Shown piece after piece: positions 6,103-8,028 of a DNA stretch of 8,028 bases. Made by a program: the position numbers and the translations under genes. This DNA comes from an uncultured Lachnospiraceae bacterium. GTDB lineage: Bacteria; Bacillota; Clostridia; Lachnospirales; Lachnospiraceae. Location of the stretch: NCBI GenBank assembly GCA_902782965.1, contig CACZPG010000067.1, forward strand, positions 1 through 8,028, written 5' to 3'. Position 1 is the first letter of the stretch; each line of letters starts with the position of its first letter. Under the pieces are notes generated by a model, which was given only the letters and a program-made list of their open reading frames with translations, did no database searches and had not been told where the DNA came from.

Positions 6103-6134
6103 ACATAGAAATCAAAGATTTCAGGAGGGGTACG

Positions 6135-7622
6135 ATGAGAAAAGGAAAGATGAGAATTGCCATGGCAATGTCTGCTTTGATGGTTGTCTCAGGAGTGACC
6201 GGTTGTGGCAAAAACGCAGATAATGGTAGCAATGATACTGCAACCACGGAATCAGCAGCTGAATTAATAGAATCAGCAGCGACTGATACCAGTGCTGAAT
6301 CTGCTTCAGTTGACACCAGTGCGACAGATGTATCTGAGGATGAGATTGAGGTACCGGATGGTTATACTCTTTTCTGGCATGATGAGTTTAATGGTACAGA
6401 ATTAAATGAAGATGACTGGAACAGAGAGAAACATCAGGTTGGATGGGTTAATCATGAGCTTCAGCAGTATATTCCAAGTGATGAATATGCATATGTTAAA
6501 GACGGAGAGCTTGTTATCCAGCCGGTTAAGACAGTAGAAGAAGACGGAACAGTATCTTATGCATCCGGACGAGTTAATACTCAGAATAAGCATGATATAA
6601 AGTATGGATATATAGAGGCACGAATTAAATTTCCACAGGGTAAAGGATACCTTCCGGCATTCTGGATGATGCCACAGGACGAAGATCATTATGGTCAGTG
6701 GCCTAAGTGTGGAGAAATAGATATAGCTGAGGTTCTTGGTGACAGTACTAATACAAATTACGGAACTCTTCACTATGGTGAGCCACATAACCAGAATCAG
6801 GGTTCATATACTCTTGCAGATGGTGATTTTGCAAATGAATATCATGTATTTGCTATTGACTGGGAGCCGGGACTTATCAGATGGTTCATTGACGGTGAGC
6901 AGTATTTTGAGACCAATGACTGGTTCTCAAAATGGCCGGGTGCTCCGGAGAAAACATATCCTGCTCCATTTGATCAGCCGTTCCATGTTATCCTTAATGT
7001 TGCAGTCGGAGGCGACTGGCCTGGAGATCCGGATGAATCTACACCTTTTGATGATAGAGGAGCAATGAAAGTAGATTATGTACGTATGTTCCAGAAGGAT
7101 TCCTATGATGAAAATGTAGAGAAGCCTGTAAAGGTTCTTGAAATGAGAGAAGCAGATGATACAGGTAACTTCGTACATAATTCAGACTTCGCAGAAGCAG
7201 AAGACCTTACTGATGATGTTGATTGGAAGTTCCTAGAACTGAACGGTGGTAAGGGTTCAGCAGAAATCAAGGATAATGAGATAATCATTTCAACAGAAGA
7301 TTTCGGATCAGAAGAATACTCCATTCAGCTTGTTCAGCCGGAAATGCCAATGGAAGAAGGTTCAAAATATAAATTCTCCTTTGAGGCATATGCTGAAGAA
7401 GACAGACAGATGAAAGTTGCTGTAACTGCACCAACAGCCAACTGGATCAGATATTTCCCTGACACACCGGTTGATCTGACAGGTGACTGGCAGACCTTTG
7501 AATTTGAATTTGACATGAAGGATGAATCTGATGATAAGGGACGTGTCGAATTCAATATGGGTAATCAGGATTCTACAGCTACTATACATATAAGAAACGT
7601 AAGACTTGAGAAGGTTGAGTAA
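6135..7622 (+). CDS. GH16 beta-1,3-glucanase (laminarinase type) lipoprotein with CBM4/9-like module
   Basis: This 495-residue protein is exported and lipid-anchored: a basic N-terminus MRKGKMR, a hydrophobic core and the lipobox VTGC with Cys24. Residues 25-70 are an Ala/Ser/Thr/Asp/Glu-rich spacer with repeated ESAA and DTSA motifs. The GH16 domain (about 75-320) starts with LFWHDEFNG and carries the catalytic segment GEIDIAEVLG (193-202), with nucleophile Glu194, Asp196 and acid/base Glu199; AFWMMP and the ending VDYVRMFQ are also typical. The extra residue in EIDIAE is the bulged form found in laminarinases rather than in lichenases, so endo-beta-1,3-glucanase activity is most likely, with mixed-linkage glucan possible. 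Residues about 345-495 form a beta-sandwich like CBM4/9 (NFVHNSDF, SKYKFSFEAYA, DWQTFEFEF, IHIRNVRLEKV), presumably binding glucan at the cell surface. The ribosome binding site AGGAGG (6123-6128) is 6 bases from ATG. A GH5 gene follows 47 bases on. Confidence 0.93.
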   Translation: MRKGKMRIAMAMSALMVVSGVTGCGKNADNGSNDTATTESAAELIESAATDTSAESASVDTSATDVSEDEIEVPDGYTLFWHDEFNGTELNEDDWNREKHQVGWVNHELQQYIPSDEYAYVKDGELVIQPVKTVEEDGTVSYASGRVNTQNKHDIKYGYIEARIKFPQGKGYLPAFWMMPQDEDHYGQWPKCGEIDIAEVLGDSTNTNYGTLHYGEPHNQNQGSYTLADGDFANEYHVFAIDWEPGLIRWFIDGEQYFETNDWFSKWPGAPEKTYPAPFDQPFHVILNVAVGGDWPGDPDESTPFDDRGAMKVDYVRMFQKDSYDENVEKPVKVLEMREADDTGNFVHNSDFAEAEDLTDDVDWKFLELNGGKGSAEIKDNEIIISTEDFGSEEYSIQLVQPEMPMEEGSKYKFSFEAYAEEDRQMKVAVTAPTANWIRYFPDTPVDLTGDWQTFEFEFDMKDESDDKGRVEFNMGNQDSTATIHIRNVRLEKVE

Positions 7623-7634
7623 TGATTATATAAT
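7606..7634 (+). promoter_or_regulatory. Putative promoter of the GH5 gene, inside the GH16 gene end
   Basis: TTGAGA (7606-7611, 5 of 6) and TATAAT (7629-7634, 6 of 6) are separated by exactly 17 bases. The -35 box lies in the last codons of the GH16 gene and the -10 box just after its stop. The start would fall near 7641, giving a short leader of about 29 bases to TTG 7670. It is the best-matching promoter in the window and could express GH5 independently of, or in addition to, read-through from GH16. Confidence 0.55.
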
Positions 7635-7650
7635 CATACTCATGATTATA
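7622..7650. repeat. 16-bp palindrome plus third half-site in the GH16-GH5 gap
   Basis: ATGATTATATAATCAT (7622-7637) is a perfect palindrome containing the -10 box TATAAT. Its half ATGATTATA recurs as a direct repeat at 7642-7650, across the expected transcription start. There is no T-run after it, so it is not a terminator. It is a candidate operator, though its composition is 14 of 16 A/T. Confidence 0.5.
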
Positions 7651-7658
7651 AAGTATTT

Positions 7659-7665
7659 GGAGGTG
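7659..7665 (+). promoter_or_regulatory. Ribosome binding site supporting a TTG start for GH5
   Basis: GGAGGTG (7659-7665) lies four bases before TTG 7670; counted from GGAGG the spacing is 6. The first in-frame ATG (7691) is 21 bases further on, too far from this site, and no other Shine-Dalgarno sequence precedes it. The resulting N-terminus MKALEGFMHGVNLGGW fits relatives that begin only a few residues before the GxNLGGW motif. Confidence 0.75.
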
Positions 7666-7669
7666 CGAA

Positions 7670-8028
7670 TTGAAAGCATTAGAGGGATTTATGCATGGTG
7701 TAAATCTGGGCGGATGGCTGTCCCAGTGCGACCATACTAAAGAAAGATATGATACATTTATATCAGAATCTGATATAGAGAGAATAAAGAGCTGGGGACT
7801 GGACCATATCAGAGTTCCTGTAGATTATAATCTTGTTGAGGATTCAGAGGGCAATTATATAGAAGATGGCTTCGGATATATTCAAAGCGCTATTGACTGG
7901 AGTGAGAAATATGGTCTGAATATGATTCTTGATCTGCATAAGACCTATGGTTTCAGTTTTGATAGTGGAGAAGCTGAGTCAGGTTTCTTTGAAAACGAAG
8001 CTTATCAGGAGAGATTCTACAGACTCTG
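7670..8028 (+). CDS. GH5 endoglucanase, CelC-like, N-terminal part (runs off window)
   Basis: The first 119 residues of a TIM-barrel glycoside hydrolase of family GH5 are present and the gene continues past the window end. Seen are the strand-1 motif GVNLGGWLSQ (10-19), DTFISESDIERIKSWGLDHIRVPVDYN with conserved Arg48, and LDLHKTYG with conserved His90. From memory, Clostridium thermocellum CelC has the same motifs in the same order, with Arg46 and His90, and is a beta-1,4/mixed-linkage glucanase of about 343 residues. The two catalytic Glu residues would lie beyond the window, so activity cannot be confirmed. There is no signal peptide, pointing to cytoplasmic cleavage of imported gluco-oligosaccharides. 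It follows a GH16 laminarinase gene, as celC is grouped with the GH16 gene licA in C. thermocellum. A mannan- or beta-1,3-active GH5 cannot be excluded. Confidence 0.85.
   Translation, partial: MKALEGFMHGVNLGGWLSQCDHTKERYDTFISESDIERIKSWGLDHIRVPVDYNLVEDSEGNYIEDGFGYIQSAIDWSEKYGLNMILDLHKTYGFSFDSGEAESGFFENEAYQERFYRL

Noticed and set aside
6247..6345. Repeated ESAA/DTSA codons in the GH16 gene as a DNA repeat or domain
   Set aside because: This is the ordinary low-complexity spacer that follows a lipobox cysteine in surface lipoproteins.
6402..6788. 128-codon open frame on the minus strand
   Set aside because: It is antisense to the conserved GH16 catalytic domain and shows low-complexity hydrophobic sequence without a family motif.
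6736..7068. 110-codon open frame in another + frame
   Set aside because: It overlaps the GH16 gene in a shifted frame and has no ribosome binding site or recognisable protein pattern.

Overview
The window looks like a low-GC Gram-positive anaerobe of the Clostridia, most likely a plant-fibre-degrading member of the Lachnospiraceae (Butyrivibrio/Roseburia type). This is inferred from the AT-rich composition, the strong GGAGG ribosome binding sites, a UBA-like/DUF4342 membrane protein typical of Clostridia, and the set of carbohydrate-active enzymes. No rRNA, tRNA, CRISPR array or mobile element was seen. All seven genes lie on the + strand and are packed closely; the longest gene-free stretch is the first 240 bases.

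Layout. Positions 1-240 hold a strong stem-loop terminator of whatever lies upstream, then a promoter and the first gene's leader. At 241-1266 is a GH130 mannoside phosphorylase, and at 1350-2969 a cytoplasmic SGNH-type carbohydrate acetylesterase of the sialate O-acetylesterase (SASA) family. Together they suggest intracellular handling of acetylated beta-mannan oligosaccharides. Positions 3152-5955 hold a regulatory module: a UBA-like/DUF4342 single-span membrane protein, an OmpR-family response regulator and a sensor histidine kinase. A long hairpin at 5972-6021 closes this unit. At 6135-7622 is a GH16 beta-1,3-glucanase (laminarinase type) made as a lipoprotein with a C-terminal CBM4/9-like module. 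From 7670 to the window end runs the N-terminal third of a GH5 glucanase resembling Clostridium thermocellum CelC, without a signal peptide and starting at TTG.

How the parts may work together (inference). The surface-tethered GH16 enzyme would cut beta-1,3- or mixed-linkage glucan, and the GH5 enzyme would trim imported oligosaccharides in the cytoplasm. GH130 and the esterase would process imported acetylated manno-oligosaccharides. The two-component system between the two enzyme groups could control one or both. Four non-coding signals support further attention: an 11-bp tandem repeat just upstream of the regulatory module's putative promoter, an inverted repeat straddling that promoter, a 23/27-bp tandem repeat upstream of the GH16 gene, and a 16-bp palindrome covering the -10 box of a good promoter that would drive the GH5 gene separately.
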